Shown here in pieces: positions 1 to 8,774 of a stretch of 64,000 bases of DNA (its first letter is position 1; each line of letters begins with the position of its first letter). Both the position numbers and the translations under genes were made by a program. The DNA is from Pseudomonas sp. LP_7_YM (lineage in GTDB: Bacteria > Pseudomonadota > Gammaproteobacteria > Pseudomonadales > Pseudomonadaceae): NCBI RefSeq assembly GCF_004364435.1, contig NZ_SOCT01000003.1, positions 372,001-436,000 of the forward strand, written 5' to 3'. The notes beneath the pieces are model-generated. The model ran no database searches. It was not told the DNA's origin and saw only the letters and a list, made by a program, of their open reading frames with translations.

Positions 1-780
1 CATGCGCTGATTGTCGGCGACAGCTTCATCGGGCTTGAAGCCGCATCAGCCTTGCGTAAGCACGGAGTCGACGTGACGGTTATCGCCCATCACGAGACGC
101 CCTTCGCCGCGCAACTGGGCGATAGAATCGGTAAAGCGTTGCGCGCCCTGCACGAACGAAACGGGGTTTTGTTCCGCACCCACGTCGATGTCAGCCGATT
201 CGAGGGCGATGAACAGGCCGAAAACAGATGCCTGCAGACTGCCGTGCTTAACAACGGCGAGCGCATGCCGGTCGACCTGGCATTGATCGGCATCGGCGTC
301 ACGCCGTCCACTCAGTTCATCGATGGCCTGCAACTTGAGAAAGACGGATCGCTTGCCGTGGACTCAGGCATGAAAGTGGGCCCGGACCTCTGGGCGGCAG
401 GCGATATCGCGACGTTTCCCGTCAACGGCCAGCCCCTGCGCATAGAGCATTGGCGTCTGGCCCAGCAACATGCGCGCATCGCCGCAAGCAACATGCTGGG
501 CGGTGAAACACACTACGCCGACGTGCCTTTTTTCTGGACCTTTCACTTCGGCAAGCGCCTGGACTATTTGGGCCATGCCAAGGACTGGGACGATATCGTC
601 TACCTGGGTGAGCCGGAAAACTTTGAATTCCTTGCGCTGATGTGTAAGCAAGGCACGGTGCACGCCGTGGTCAGCTGTAAGCGCGAACGTGAAATGGCTT
701 TGCTCGCCGAACGCATGAAGCAACCTTTGTTCAAAGACGAAGCGTTGATGCTGATCAAGCAGATAAGCGACGGTGCTTGA
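1..780 (+). CDS. FAD-dependent NAD(P)H reductase, 3' part (gene starts before the window)
   Basis: The reading frame is open from base 1, so the 5' end lies outside the window. The visible 259 residues begin inside the NAD(P)H-binding Rossmann fold (ALIVGDSFIGLEAASALRK, a GxxxxGxE motif) and continue to the second FAD motif (LWAAGDIATFP). A C-terminal reductase domain with FWTFHFGKRLDYLGHA follows. This is the layout of apoptosis-inducing-factor or rubredoxin/ferredoxin reductase-like flavoproteins, which pass electrons from NAD(P)H to a small iron-sulfur partner. The missing part should hold the first FAD-binding GxGxxG motif, and perhaps a Rieske domain, which cannot be judged here. The partner protein is not visible. 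The family call is firm; the substrate is unknown. Confidence 0.85.
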   Translation, partial: HALIVGDSFIGLEAASALRKHGVDVTVIAHHETPFAAQLGDRIGKALRALHERNGVLFRTHVDVSRFEGDEQAENRCLQTAVLNNGERMPVDLALIGIGVTPSTQFIDGLQLEKDGSLAVDSGMKVGPDLWAAGDIATFPVNGQPLRIEHWRLAQQHARIAASNMLGGETHYADVPFFWTFHFGKRLDYLGHAKDWDDIVYLGEPENFEFLALMCKQGTVHAVVSCKREREMALLAERMKQPLFKDEALMLIKQISDGA

Positions 781-812
781 GGGCACAGGTCGCAACACTT
801 AAAGGAGAGTGA

Positions 813-980
813 ATGATGCCCAAAGAATCGAACCGTGAAGACCTGGACCACAAACCGGAAAACGCCAGCAAAGTCGGCGAAAAACACAAACAGGCCAATC
901 AGCAGGGTGAACAACCCCGACGCCCCGAACCGCCCAAGGGGCAGGATCAGGACAAGGAGCACAATCAGAACAAACCCTGA
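813..980 (+). CDS. Small hydrophilic protein, 55 residues, unknown function
   Basis: A short ORF begins 32 bases after the flavoprotein stop with a good Shine-Dalgarno sequence (AAAGGAGAG) a few bases before two consecutive ATG codons (813 and 816). The product is highly charged and polar, rich in K, E, Q, N and P (for example PRRPEPPKGQDQDKEHNQNKP), with no membrane segment or Cys. It is probably disordered. Spacing suggests co-transcription with the reductase. Its 3' end overlaps the convergent LysR remnant at 965. I do not recognise a family. The ribosome binding site is the main reason to believe it is translated. Confidence 0.55.
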   Translation: MMPKESNREDLDHKPENASKVGEKHKQANQQGEQPRRPEPPKGQDQDKEHNQNKP

Positions 981-1356
981 TCCACGCAGACGCCCAGAAT
1001 CTGCTCACGAAGCCAGCCATTGGCTTGGTCCCGGTCAGCACGTTCGCTCCAGACCCTCTCCAGCGAAAACGCTGGCAGATCGTCTGGCAACTCTCGCACC
1101 GTCAGCCACGTCGGGGAGCCAGTGCGGCAAGAATCCGTCGGGGCAGTGTGAGGAAGCGGTCAGTGCCCCGCAGCAGTTGCAACGCCGAGCCATAGGTATC
1201 CGCGCAGGCCGCGATATGCCGCTCTGTGCCCTGACGAGCCAGCCAGCGGTCAACGAGATAGGCATTGGAAACCCAAGGTGTCGGATAGACGTGGTGACGC
1301 GTGGTAAAGGCCTCGACAGTCACGTGCGCGACAAACTGAAAACTGGCGGGCGGGTT
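965..1356 (-). pseudogene. LysR-family regulator, C-terminal remnant with a frameshift
   Basis: Two minus-strand frames read consecutively as the end of a LysR effector-binding domain. The first reads SFQFVAHVTVEAFTTRHHVY and continues to LLRGTDRFLTLPRRILAALA. After a one-base shift near 1105 the second reads TWLTVRELPDDLPAFSLERV and VWSERADRDQANGWLREQIL, then stops at 965. The xxTDxxxTLPxxLA and W.xRxxxDxAxxWLRxxI patterns are typical of LysR C-termini. The N-terminal helix-turn-helix is absent: the frame is closed upstream and the next gene ends at 1465. It cannot make a DNA-binding regulator. It looks like the leftover of a deletion. Confidence 0.7.
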
Positions 1357-1464
1357 TTAAAAATCAGGACGATCAGGGCCAAGGCTTCCCCCCTGAATCA
1401 CAACAGGTCGTTACAGCAGTCAATGGCATTTCCGGACGCGCGCAGCTTATCCGCGATTGGCAGC

Positions 1465-2556
1465 TTATGCCTGTTGGCGATCGCAACGACGCCCACAACG
1501 TTGAGATGTCGGATCCTCGCTTTCGATCGCCTTCTCTACCTTCATCCACCAGGCCTCCCCGCGACTCGGGTACTGCATGTAGAAGGGCTGGCCCATTTCC
1601 GGTGTGGCAATGGAAATGCTGCGATCCCAGGCCAGGTTCAGAATCCGGTCGAAAGGCTCGTGCCAGGCGTGCATCGCCAGATCAAACGTGCCGTTGTGAA
1701 TGGGCAGCAGCCATTTGCCGCGCACATCGATATGCGCCTGCAGGGTTTCTTCCGGTTGCATGTGCACGTCTGGCCATTGGGCGTTATAGGCGCCGGTTTC
1801 CATGAGCGTCAGCTCGAACGGGCCATAGTGCTCGCCAATCAGCTTGAAGCCATCGTGATAGCCGGTATCGCCGCTGAAGAAGATCCGCTGCGGGCCATCA
1901 ATGATTACCCACGACGCCCAGAGCGTCTGGTTGCCGTCACGCAGGCTGCGTCCGGAAAAATGCTGGGCTGGGGCCGCGACGAAGCGGATACCGTGGATTT
2001 GGGTGGACTGCCACCAGTTCAGTTGCTGCACCTTGTCCGCGGGTACGCCCCACTCGATCAATGTATCGCCCACTCCAAGCGGGGTGATGAAATGCTCGGT
2101 CTTGTCCTTGAGCACCTGAATGCTCATGTGGTCGAGGTGATCGTAATGGTTGTGCGAAAGAATCACGGCTTTAAGCGGCGGCAAGTCTTGCAGGGTGATC
2201 GGCGGCTGATGGAAACGTTGCGGCCCGGCCCATTGAATTGGCGAAGCGCGCTCGGCAAACACCGGGTCGGTCAGAAAATACTGGTCGCGCAACTTAAGCA
2301 GCACTGTGGAGTGCCCCAGCCGATATACGGTGTTGTTCGGCGCGGCCAGCAGTTGCTGACGGGAAAGCACCTGAACCGGTATCTCACCCACGGGCCGCGT
2401 GTGCCGAGGTTTATTGACCATGGCATTCCAGAAAATACGCATCGTCTTCAGGAACCCGGAACGCTTCATTGGCTTGTGATTGCGGTAGCGGCCTTGTTCG
2501 CGGGATAGGACAGGCAGCGACGCAGCGCTGTCGAGTTTTTTTTCGATCGAGGCCAT
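1465..2556 (-). CDS. MBL-fold metallo-hydrolase (RomA/UlaG/NAPE-PLD-like)
   Basis: The 363-residue protein carries the metallo-beta-lactamase metal motifs in order: HNHYDH at about 135-140, AQHFSGR near 197-203, SGDTG at about 228-232 and PIHNGTF at about 285-291. It belongs to the subgroup resembling RomA and N-acyl-phosphatidylethanolamine phospholipase D, whose members hydrolyse phosphodiester or lactone-type bonds using one or two zinc ions. The N-terminus is basic with no clear signal peptide, so a cytoplasmic location is inferred. It is transcribed away from the TetR gene, and a perfect dyad lies between them, so that regulator probably controls it. The substrate cannot be inferred. Residues after about 340 are polar and of low conservation. 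Confidence 0.85.
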   Translation of the reverse strand: MASIEKKLDSAASLPVLSREQGRYRNHKPMKRSGFLKTMRIFWNAMVNKPRHTRPVGEIPVQVLSRQQLLAAPNNTVYRLGHSTVLLKLRDQYFLTDPVFAERASPIQWAGPQRFHQPPITLQDLPPLKAVILSHNHYDHLDHMSIQVLKDKTEHFITPLGVGDTLIEWGVPADKVQQLNWWQSTQIHGIRFVAAPAQHFSGRSLRDGNQTLWASWVIIDGPQRIFFSGDTGYHDGFKLIGEHYGPFELTLMETGAYNAQWPDVHMQPEETLQAHIDVRGKWLLPIHNGTFDLAMHAWHEPFDRILNLAWDRSISIATPEMGQPFYMQYPSRGEAWWMKVEKAIESEDPTSQRCGRRCDRQQA

Positions 2557-2664
2557 GAGGGTGCTGACTCCATGAAACGGGTGGAGATGTCTGCAACGAC
2601 GAATGCATCGCAGAATGTTGCATACGGCTGGACGAAGTAAGGGGGAATTTGTAACAGCCTTTAC

Positions 2665-2679
2665 ACTACACAGTGTAGT
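2665..2679. promoter_or_regulatory. Perfect 7-bp dyad, likely TetR operator
   Basis: ACTACAC-A-GTGTAGT is a perfect inverted repeat with one central base. It lies in the 229-bp gap between the MBL gene (start 2556) and the TetR gene (start 2786). Short perfect palindromes in such divergent gaps are the usual binding sites of TetR repressors. Assignment to this regulator is inferred from position. Confidence 0.6.
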
Positions 2680-2785
2680 TTCAAGCTTGCACGATCCCTA
2701 AAGGGAAGTAAACTGCCCGGTGTAATTTTCTCGCTGGATGATGCCATCCCTGCGCGAACTCCGGCCACCTCCCAGAAACGATGCC

Positions 2786-3415
2786 ATGAACCTTGCGCTG
2801 CGCCTGACCGACCGAAAACGTGAATCCATTGTTCAGGCAGCCATTGCCGAATTCCGCGACAACGGTTTCGAGGTCACCAGCATGGATCGCATCGCCGCTC
2901 GGGCGGAAGTTTCCAAACGCACGGTCTACAACCATTTCCCGAGCAAGGAGGAGCTGTTTTCGGAGATGCTCCAGCGTCTGTGGACCAGGGCCACCGCGCA
3001 GCCTGACGCCAGCTATCGTCCAGATGTGCCGTTGCGTGATCAATTGCGCGAACTGCTGGGGGCCAAGATGAAAACCCTCGGCGATAGCAATTTCATCGAT
3101 CTGGCGCGAGTCGCCATTGGCGCCACCATTCACTCTCCGGAGCGCGCGCAGGCCTGGGTCAATCGCCTCAACGAGCGCGAAGAGGCGTTTACCGTTTGGG
3201 TCCGCAGTGCCCAGCAAGATGGCCGACTCAAAGCCGTCGAGCCGGGCTTCGCCGCATCGCAGATTCATGCGCTTCTCAAGGCGTTCGCCTTCTGGCCTCA
3301 GGTCACGCTCAATGAACCGCTGCTGACGGCGGAAGAGCAACTGCCGGTGGTGGAGTCGGCCCTGGACCTGTTTCTGTGCTGGTACGAGATCAAGACTGCG
3401 CCGGTAAAGGCCTAA
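2786..3415 (+). CDS. TetR/AcrR-family transcriptional regulator (AefR-like C-terminus)
   Basis: A 209-residue regulator. The N-terminal TetR helix-turn-helix covers about residues 10-55, with TSMDRIAARAEVSKRTVYNH and FPSKEELFSEML as the diagnostic stretch. The all-helical C-terminal ligand domain resembles the AefR type. The frame is open back to an ATG at 2738, but the first conserved residues (LRLTDRKRESIVQAAIAEF) follow closely on the ATG at 2786, so I chose that start; neither has a strong ribosome binding site. It is divergent from the MBL hydrolase with a 15-bp dyad between, which suggests it represses both genes. The ligand is unknown. Its stop codon overlaps the end of the convergent decayed DJ-1/PfpI gene. 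Confidence 0.88.
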   Translation: MNLALRLTDRKRESIVQAAIAEFRDNGFEVTSMDRIAARAEVSKRTVYNHFPSKEELFSEMLQRLWTRATAQPDASYRPDVPLRDQLRELLGAKMKTLGDSNFIDLARVAIGATIHSPERAQAWVNRLNEREEAFTVWVRSAQQDGRLKAVEPGFAASQIHALLKAFAFWPQVTLNEPLLTAEEQLPVVESALDLFLCWYEIKTAPVKA

Positions 3416-4083
3416 CGATGCCCCGCCGTAATGCGTTCGACAATTTGTCGACGCGCTTGAAGTCCCGGCGCCGCGCGCTCCTTTGCGACAGCCAGCACAG
3501 GAGCGGGCGCGGTGTTCGGACGGCCTGCATCGAACGGTGGCGCCGGGGCATATTCAATTTGCAACTGGATGGCCTGGGCGGTATCGGCATCGAAAGAGCT
3601 CGCTGATCAGGGTTAGGGCAAATCGATACCCGCTGTGACGCCGCCGCCGGTCATCAGGTTGCCGTCACGCACCACACGCTGATGCACTGGGATCGCGCCG
3701 AATTTTTCCAGCAAACCATGAAACGCCCAATGAGTAGTCGCGCGCTTGCCTTCAAGCAGGCCCGCCGCCCGCAATACCAGCGCCCACAGACGTCACATAT
3801 TGCGTATGTGCGGCTTGCTACCTGATGAAGGCCAGCGTCTCGGCGTCCTCCAGCAAGGTATCGATGCCCACGCCGCCGGGTACGCAGATCACGTCCAGAT
3901 CCGGGCAGTCATCAAATGTGCGGGTGGGCAACAGGCCCAGCCCGGTGCAGGACAACAATGGATCAAGGCATTTCCAGATCAGAATGCACGGTCACGCCGG
4001 GCAGGCTGGCAAGACGTCTTAAGGGCCGGTCAAATCCTGCTGTTGAACCAGGGGAATGCCAGCAGGCCGATGTGCAGGGTCAT
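3412..4083 (-). pseudogene. Isonitrile hydratase-like DJ-1/PfpI protein, decayed by several frameshifts and stops
   Basis: A start with a good ribosome binding site (AGGAG before the ATG at 4083) leads into MTLHIGLLAFPLVQQQDLTG and then a TAA. Past that point, changing frame recovers a full DJ-1/PfpI protein: LPTRTFDDCPDLDVICVPGG, an in-frame TAG after DAETLAFIR, then SVCAGALVLRAAGLLEGKRA, TTHWAFHGLLEKFGAIPVHQ and TGGGVTAGIDFALTLISELF, ending at 3412. SVCAGA is the nucleophile elbow and TTHW a typical motif of the isonitrile hydratase (InhA) group, which hydrates isonitriles to N-formamides. At least two stops and several indels mean no functional enzyme can be made. The pattern is decay of a recently intact gene. 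Confidence 0.8.
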
Positions 4084-4214
4084 GGATGTTGCTCCTGTGT
4101 TGACGTGCAAGCGAGAAGAAGTCGGTTGCGTGGACGACTGAACTGTAGCCGGATAGGCTTTTGCGGATACGCCATGGACCCCACATTTCCCGCCGACGTA
4201 TCTGGGAATCTGCC

Positions 4215-4394
4215 ATGCCAGACATGGTCGATCCGCATCCTCGCGTTCCCGATGTGCAACTTCTGGATATCTCCGGGCCGCTACAGGTCTTCGCTTCGGC
4301 TAATGTGCACGCTGCGGAAAACGGATGGATAACGCTCAAACTGGCCCTCGACGACTACCGCGGCGGTGAAGACGGCCTGCCGCTTGGAGACTGA
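4215..4394 (+). pseudogene. GlxA-type AraC regulator, truncated and frameshifted N-terminal remnant
   Basis: DVQLLDISGPLQVFASAN is the hallmark start of the DJ-1/PfpI domain of GlxA-family AraC regulators. The residues expected just before it (SIRILAFP) lie in the next frame, so there is a one-base shift near 4250. After the Asn-Val-His-Ala stretch the frame runs into an unrelated tail (LALDDYRGGEDGLPLGD) and stops four bases before the D-aminoacylase ATG. The rest of the PfpI domain and the AraC DNA-binding domain are missing, so a deletion has joined this remnant to something else. It is divergent from the decayed isonitrile hydratase gene, the arrangement expected of a former regulator-target pair. 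Confidence 0.6.
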
Positions 4395-4397
4395 ACC

Positions 4398-5861
4398 ATG
4401 CCTTACGACCTGATCATTCGCGACGCGCTGGTGATCGACGGCAGCGACAGCCCCGGCTATCGCGCCGACGTGGCGATTGGCAACGGGCGCATTCAGCGTA
4501 TTGGCAATCTGCACGGCGTTTCGGCCAGCGAGGAAATCAACGCCGCAGGCCGAGTGTTAGCGCCAGGTTTCATCGATGTGCACACCCACGATGACACGGT
4601 GGTGATTCGTCAACCCGAGATGCTGCCCAAGATCACCCAAGGCGTGACCACGGTGATCGTCGGCAACTGCGGGATCAGCGCGTCGCCGGTAACGCTGGCA
4701 GGCGATCCGCCCGATCCGATGAACCTTCTGGGGCCGGCCAGCGCATTCGTTTACCCACGATTCAGGGACTATCGCCAAGCGGTGGATCAGGCACGGCCGG
4801 CGGTCAATGTGGCCGCCTTGATCGGCCACACGGCGCTGCGCAGCAATCATCTGGACGACCTGATGCGTACCGCCCGGCCTGCCGAGATCAGCGCCATGCG
4901 CGAACAGCTGCGCGTGAGTCTGCAGGACGGTGCATTGGGACTGTCGACCGGTCTTGCGTATGCCTCGGCCTACTCGGCAGAAACCGATGAGGTCAAACAG
5001 CTGGCCGAGGAGCTGACCGCTTTTGGTGCGGTGTACACCACGCACTTGCGCAGCGAATTCAAACCGGTGCTGGAGGCAATGCAAGAAGCCTTTGAGATCG
5101 GCCGCCATGCCCGGTCACCCGTAGTGATATCCCATCTCAAGTGCGCCGGCGCAGGCAACTGGGGCCGCAGTCCACAGCTGCTCGACGCGCTGGAAACAGC
5201 CGCACGGACCCAGCCGGTCGGCTGTGATTGTTATCCCTATGCCGCCAGCTCCTCGACCCTGGACCTTAAACAGGTCACCGACGCCTTTCGGATCACCATC
5301 ACCTGGTCCACGCCTTGCCCGGATCAGGGTGGGCGCGATCTGCAGGACATTGCCGCCGGCTGGAACCTGTCGCTGCTGGACGCCGCGCGCAAACTGCAAC
5401 CGGCTGGCGCGGTGTATTACGGCATGGACGAACAGGACGTGCAGCGCATCATGCAACACCCACTGTCGATGATCGGCTCGGACGGTCTGCCGGAAGATCC
5501 GTTTCCGCATCCGCGCCTTTGGGGAGCATTCCCCAGGGTGTTGGGACACTTCAGTCGCGATCTCGGCCTGTTCCCGCTGCACAAAGCCATTCACAAGATG
5601 ACCGGACTGACCGCCACCCGCTTCGGCCTGCACGAGCGAGGGTTTATTCGCCAGGGGTATTGGGCAGATCTGGTGTTGTTCAACGCCGCCACCGTGCGCG
5701 ATGTTGCCGACTTCACGGCGCCCAAACGCGCCGCCGAGGGTATCGACGGGGTGTGGGTGAACGGGCATTTGAGCTATGCCGGGGGCAAACCGCAAGGTGA
5801 GCGGCACGGGCGGTTTTTGCAGAGAAGCGGCTCTTTGGTTTCAGGATTCAAGCAAGGCTGA
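4398..5861 (+). CDS. D-aminoacylase (N-acyl-D-amino-acid deacylase)
   Basis: The 487-residue amidohydrolase-superfamily enzyme should release free D-amino acids from N-acyl-D-amino acids (EC 3.5.1.81 family). Visible hallmarks are the metal-binding HTHDD near residue 62, GNCG with the Cys zinc ligand near 91, THLRSE near 215, SHLKCAG near 246 and SDGLPEDP in the C-terminal half, all typical of the D-aminoacylase/DAN group. Length matches the family. The ATG at 4398 has GGAG seven bases upstream and follows the stop of the GlxA remnant by three bases. No other D-amino-acid gene is adjacent, so the deletion at its 5' side may have removed former operon partners. Cytoplasmic; there is no signal peptide. 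Confidence 0.9.
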   Translation: MPYDLIIRDALVIDGSDSPGYRADVAIGNGRIQRIGNLHGVSASEEINAAGRVLAPGFIDVHTHDDTVVIRQPEMLPKITQGVTTVIVGNCGISASPVTLAGDPPDPMNLLGPASAFVYPRFRDYRQAVDQARPAVNVAALIGHTALRSNHLDDLMRTARPAEISAMREQLRVSLQDGALGLSTGLAYASAYSAETDEVKQLAEELTAFGAVYTTHLRSEFKPVLEAMQEAFEIGRHARSPVVISHLKCAGAGNWGRSPQLLDALETAARTQPVGCDCYPYAASSSTLDLKQVTDAFRITITWSTPCPDQGGRDLQDIAAGWNLSLLDAARKLQPAGAVYYGMDEQDVQRIMQHPLSMIGSDGLPEDPFPHPRLWGAFPRVLGHFSRDLGLFPLHKAIHKMTGLTATRFGLHERGFIRQGYWADLVLFNAATVRDVADFTAPKRAAEGIDGVWVNGHLSYAGGKPQGERHGRFLQRSGSLVSGFKQG

Positions 5862-5903
5862 AAACCGCGGCGCCAGAACCTGCCTTGCGAGAATGAATTC
5901 ACT

Positions 5904-5932
5904 CCCACAGGTGAACTGCAACTTCCTGTGGG
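5904..5932. repeat. REP-like inverted repeat downstream of the D-aminoacylase gene
   Basis: CCCACAG and CTGTGGG form a 7-bp stem around a 15-base loop, preceded by GAATGAATTCACT. The sequence resembles half of the REP elements found elsewhere in this window. It lies between two convergent genes and may help end transcription. Confidence 0.5.
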
Positions 5933-5996
5933 GGCGAACTGATTTTGGCCAGCACTGCGGTGATGACTGTCGGATCATTGAGCAACCCTTTGAAGG

Positions 5997-7295
5997 CTAA
6001 CCGACAATCACTGCGCGACACTCGCCAAACCCGATACTCACCTCGCCATCCTTGCGGCATCTGGCCTTGAGGATCACTTCATCACCGGCCTCCAGGAACT
6101 TGCGCGTCTCCCCGGTCGGCAATTGGACCGCGTGCTTCCCACCCTCGGTCATTTCCAGCAGGCTGCCGAGCTGACCGGCCCGCGGACCAGACAAGGTGCC
6201 GGTGCCGAACAGGTCGCCTGCCTGCAACTTGCAGCCGTTGACGCTGTGGTGGGTCACCATCTGCGCCACGGTCCAGTACATGTTCAGCGTGTTGCTCAAG
6301 GCCAGGCGCTGCGGCGCGATACCCTGTTCTTTCATCTGCGCAGTGAGCAGCAACACTTCCAGCTCGATATCCAGTGCGCCGTGTCGCTGATCCTGTTCGT
6401 CGAACAGATAATCCAATGGCTTGGGATCACCCGCCGGGCGCTCGGGCTGGGCGCTGCAAAATGGCGCCAGCGCCTCTGCGGTCACCACCCAGGGCGAAAT
6501 GCTGGTGGCGAAGCTCTTGGACAGGAACGGCCCCAGCGGCTGATATTCCCAAGCCTGCAGATCGCGCGCGGACCAGTCATTGAGCAGGCAGAAACCGGCG
6601 ATATGCTCGCCCGCCTCGGTGATGCCAATAGGCTCTCCGGCTTCATTGCCCTGCCCCATCCACACACCGACTTCCAGCTCGTAATCCAGACGCTTGCTCG
6701 GTCCGAACGCGGGCACCTCGGCACCGGGCGCGAGGGTCTGGCCGTTGGGGCGTTTGATCGGTGTCCCCGACACACACAGCGTCGAGGCACGTCCGTGGTA
6801 GGCAATGGGCACGTATTTGTAATTCGGCAGCAGCGGATTGTCCGGGCGGAACAGCTTGCCGACGTTCATCGCGTGGTGGATACCAACGTAGAAGTCGGTG
6901 TAGTCGCCCACGTGGGCTGGCAGGTGCATCCGACACTCGCTCATCGGCACCAGCAGGCTGTCACCCAAAGCTTGCAGTCGCTCGCGCTGCGCACTGTGTT
7001 CATCCAGCAGCTTCAACAGCTCGTTTCGTAATGCCTTGCGTGGCGACGCACCCAAGGCAAAGAAGGCGTTGAGCTGACCGCGACTGGCGGCTTCAGCGGC
7101 AATCCGCGCACTGCCCTCGAACAAATTCGCATCAAGCGCAGCCTGCAGATCGAAGATGAAGTCGCCAACTGCCGCCCCCCCCTGTTTTTCGCCGCCTGAG
7201 CGACTGAATACGCCAAACGGCAGATTCTGCAGCGGAAAGTCAGGGTGATCATTGGCGCAGGTCACCCAACTGCGAGGGTGATTGGAGGTGCTCAT
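5997..7295 (-). CDS. fahA: Fumarylacetoacetase
   Basis: The 432-residue protein matches full-length fumarylacetoacetase (hmgB in P. putida naming), the last enzyme of tyrosine and phenylalanine degradation, which splits 4-fumarylacetoacetate into fumarate and acetoacetate. Visible features are the N-terminal SH3-like segment ([12 protein letters not shown]), the [20 protein letters not shown] active-site stretch, the metal-binding [11 protein letters not shown], and the [14 protein letters not shown] and GTGTLSG motifs. Its ATG overlaps the hmgA stop (ATGA), so the two are translationally coupled, and it should be expressed from the hmgA promoter under HmgR. Cytoplasmic. Confidence 0.96.
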   Translation of the reverse strand: MSTSNHPRSWVTCANDHPDFPLQNLPFGVFSRSGGEKQGGAAVGDFIFDLQAALDANLFEGSARIAAEAASRGQLNAFFALGASPRKALRNELLKLLDEHSAQRERLQALGDSLLVPMSECRMHLPAHVGDYTDFYVGIHHAMNVGKLFRPDNPLLPNYKYVPIAYHGRASTLCVSGTPIKRPNGQTLAPGAEVPAFGPSKRLDYELEVGVWMGQGNEAGEPIGITEAGEHIAGFCLLNDWSARDLQAWEYQPLGPFLSKSFATSISPWVVTAEALAPFCSAQPERPAGDPKPLDYLFDEQDQRHGALDIELEVLLLTAQMKEQGIAPQRLALSNTLNMYWTVAQMVTHHSVNGCKLQAGDLFGTGTLSGPRAGQLGSLLEMTEGGKHAVQLPTGETRKFLEAGDEVILKARCRKDGEVSIGFGECRAVIVG

Positions 7296-8608
7296 CGGTG
7301 GCTGTCCGTATCAAAGGTTTTGAAGATTCTGGCAAGGCCGTCCCAGCAAGCGTCGTAGTCGCCTTGCAACTGCGGACACTCCAGCGCATGAGTGCTGGGG
7401 CGCAGGACTTTGCCGGTTTCGAACATGAATGCCATGGTCTGCTCCAGCTTGTGTGGTTTGAGTTCGGCAGCGATGGCTCTTTCGGCCGTGGCATTGTCTG
7501 GACCGTGGGCACTCATGCAATTGTGCAGCGACGCGCCACCGGGCATGAACCCCTCAGCTTTGGCGTCGTAGGCGCCGTCGATCAGCCCCATGAATTCGTT
7601 CATCAGGTTGCGATGGAACCAGGGCGGACGGAAGGTGTTTTCCGCCACCATCCAGCGCGGTGGAAAGATCACAAAGTCGACATTGGCCTGCCCCAGGGTC
7701 GTGCCCGGTGACGTCAAAACCGTAAAGATCGAGGGGTCCGGGTGGTCGTAGCTGATGGTGCCGATGGTATTGAACAGGCGCAGATCGTACTTGTACGGAA
7801 CGTTGTTGCCATGCCATGCCACCACGTCGAACGGAGTGTGCTCAAGCCGGGTTTCCCAGAGTTCACCGAGGAATTTCTGCACCAGTACGGTGGGTTGCGC
7901 ACTCGCGTCGAAATGCGCCACTGGCGCCTGAAAATCCCGGGGGTTGGCCAGCCCGTTGCTGCCGATAGGCCCCAGTTCCGGCAAACGCAGTGCACAGCCG
8001 TGGTTTTCGCAAATGTAGCCACGCGCCGGCCCATCGAGCAGCTGCACGCTGAATTTCAGCCCGCGTGGAATGACGGCAATTTCCAGCGGCTGGATGTCCA
8101 GCAGGCCGAGTTCAGTGATCAGGCGCAAACGGCCCTGTTGCGGAACGATCAACCATTCCCCATCGGCGTTGAAAAAAGCGCGTTCCATGGAGCGATTGGC
8201 GGTATAGACATAAACACTGACGCCGTCGGCCTGATCTGCTGCCGAAGTACTGACGAGCGCGGTCAGGCCTTCGAGCAAGTCAGTGGAGTCGGCGGGAATG
8301 TCAAAGGCGTTCCAGCGCAACCGATTGGGGTTGATCGGCCCCTGCTCCATACCGGTAATTTGCCGGTCCAGACGCTGAAATTTCGGGTGCGCTGCGGACG
8401 GCTTGATCCGGTACAGCCAGGTACGCCGGGCTTCGGCACGGGGCACGGTGAAGGCAGTGCCCGAGAATTGCTCGGCGTAGAGGCCCAGAGCATGACGCTG
8501 CGGCGAGTTTTGCCCGGCCGGCAACCCACCCGGTAACGCCTCGCTGCTGAATTGATTGCCCAAGCCGGATTGATAGCGCAGAGCGTCGGGGGCAGGTGTA
8601 GTGGACAT
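7292..8608 (-). CDS. hmgA: Homogentisate 1,2-dioxygenase
   Basis: A 438-residue ring-cleavage dioxygenase that opens homogentisate to maleylacetoacetate using Fe(II) and O2. The N-terminal [19 protein letters not shown] and the metal-site region with [14 protein letters not shown] and [11 protein letters not shown] are diagnostic; the His and Glu of the first and the His of the second are the expected iron ligands. The frame is open far upstream, but the conserved protein begins at [15 protein letters not shown], giving the start at 8608 and the usual family length. First gene of the hmgA-fahA pair. A TTACG-N5-CGTAA dyad sits 88-106 bases upstream, in the gap shared with the divergent hmgR. 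Confidence 0.97.
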   Translation of the reverse strand: MSTTPAPDALRYQSGLGNQFSSEALPGGLPAGQNSPQRHALGLYAEQFSGTAFTVPRAEARRTWLYRIKPSAAHPKFQRLDRQITGMEQGPINPNRLRWNAFDIPADSTDLLEGLTALVSTSAADQADGVSVYVYTANRSMERAFFNADGEWLIVPQQGRLRLITELGLLDIQPLEIAVIPRGLKFSVQLLDGPARGYICENHGCALRLPELGPIGSNGLANPRDFQAPVAHFDASAQPTVLVQKFLGELWETRLEHTPFDVVAWHGNNVPYKYDLRLFNTIGTISYDHPDPSIFTVLTSPGTTLGQANVDFVIFPPRWMVAENTFRPPWFHRNLMNEFMGLIDGAYDAKAEGFMPGGASLHNCMSAHGPDNATAERAIAAELKPHKLEQTMAFMFETGKVLRPSTHALECPQLQGDYDACWDGLARIFKTFDTDSHR

Positions 8609-8695
8609 TTCGACCTCTTGTTTTTGTGTGCATACCGATCGGATGTGCCCGGATGGGAATGGGCAAACCGGATCAGGATCGAATAATCGTAACCG

Positions 8696-8714
8696 AATTA
8701 CGCATAACGTAATT
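8696..8714. promoter_or_regulatory. Probable HmgR operator in the hmgA-hmgR gap
   Basis: AATTACG-CATAA-CGTAATT is a perfect 7-bp inverted repeat with a 5-base spacer, midway between hmgA and hmgR. The same core, TTACG-N5-CGTAA, occurs in front of maiA at 11595-11611. Sharing a dyad between the two homogentisate-pathway promoters in this window points to HmgR as the binder. Confidence 0.75.
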
Positions 8715-8774
8715 TGAGTTTGCCAAACGGTCAAGCTATAAAGCAGCCTTCTCCCACTGGCGCACGCCCCGCTC

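Noticed and set aside
835..2508. Long plus-strand ORF of 557 codons
   Set aside because: It is the shadow of the minus-strand MBL hydrolase and the LysR remnant; the translation has no family features and no ribosome binding site.
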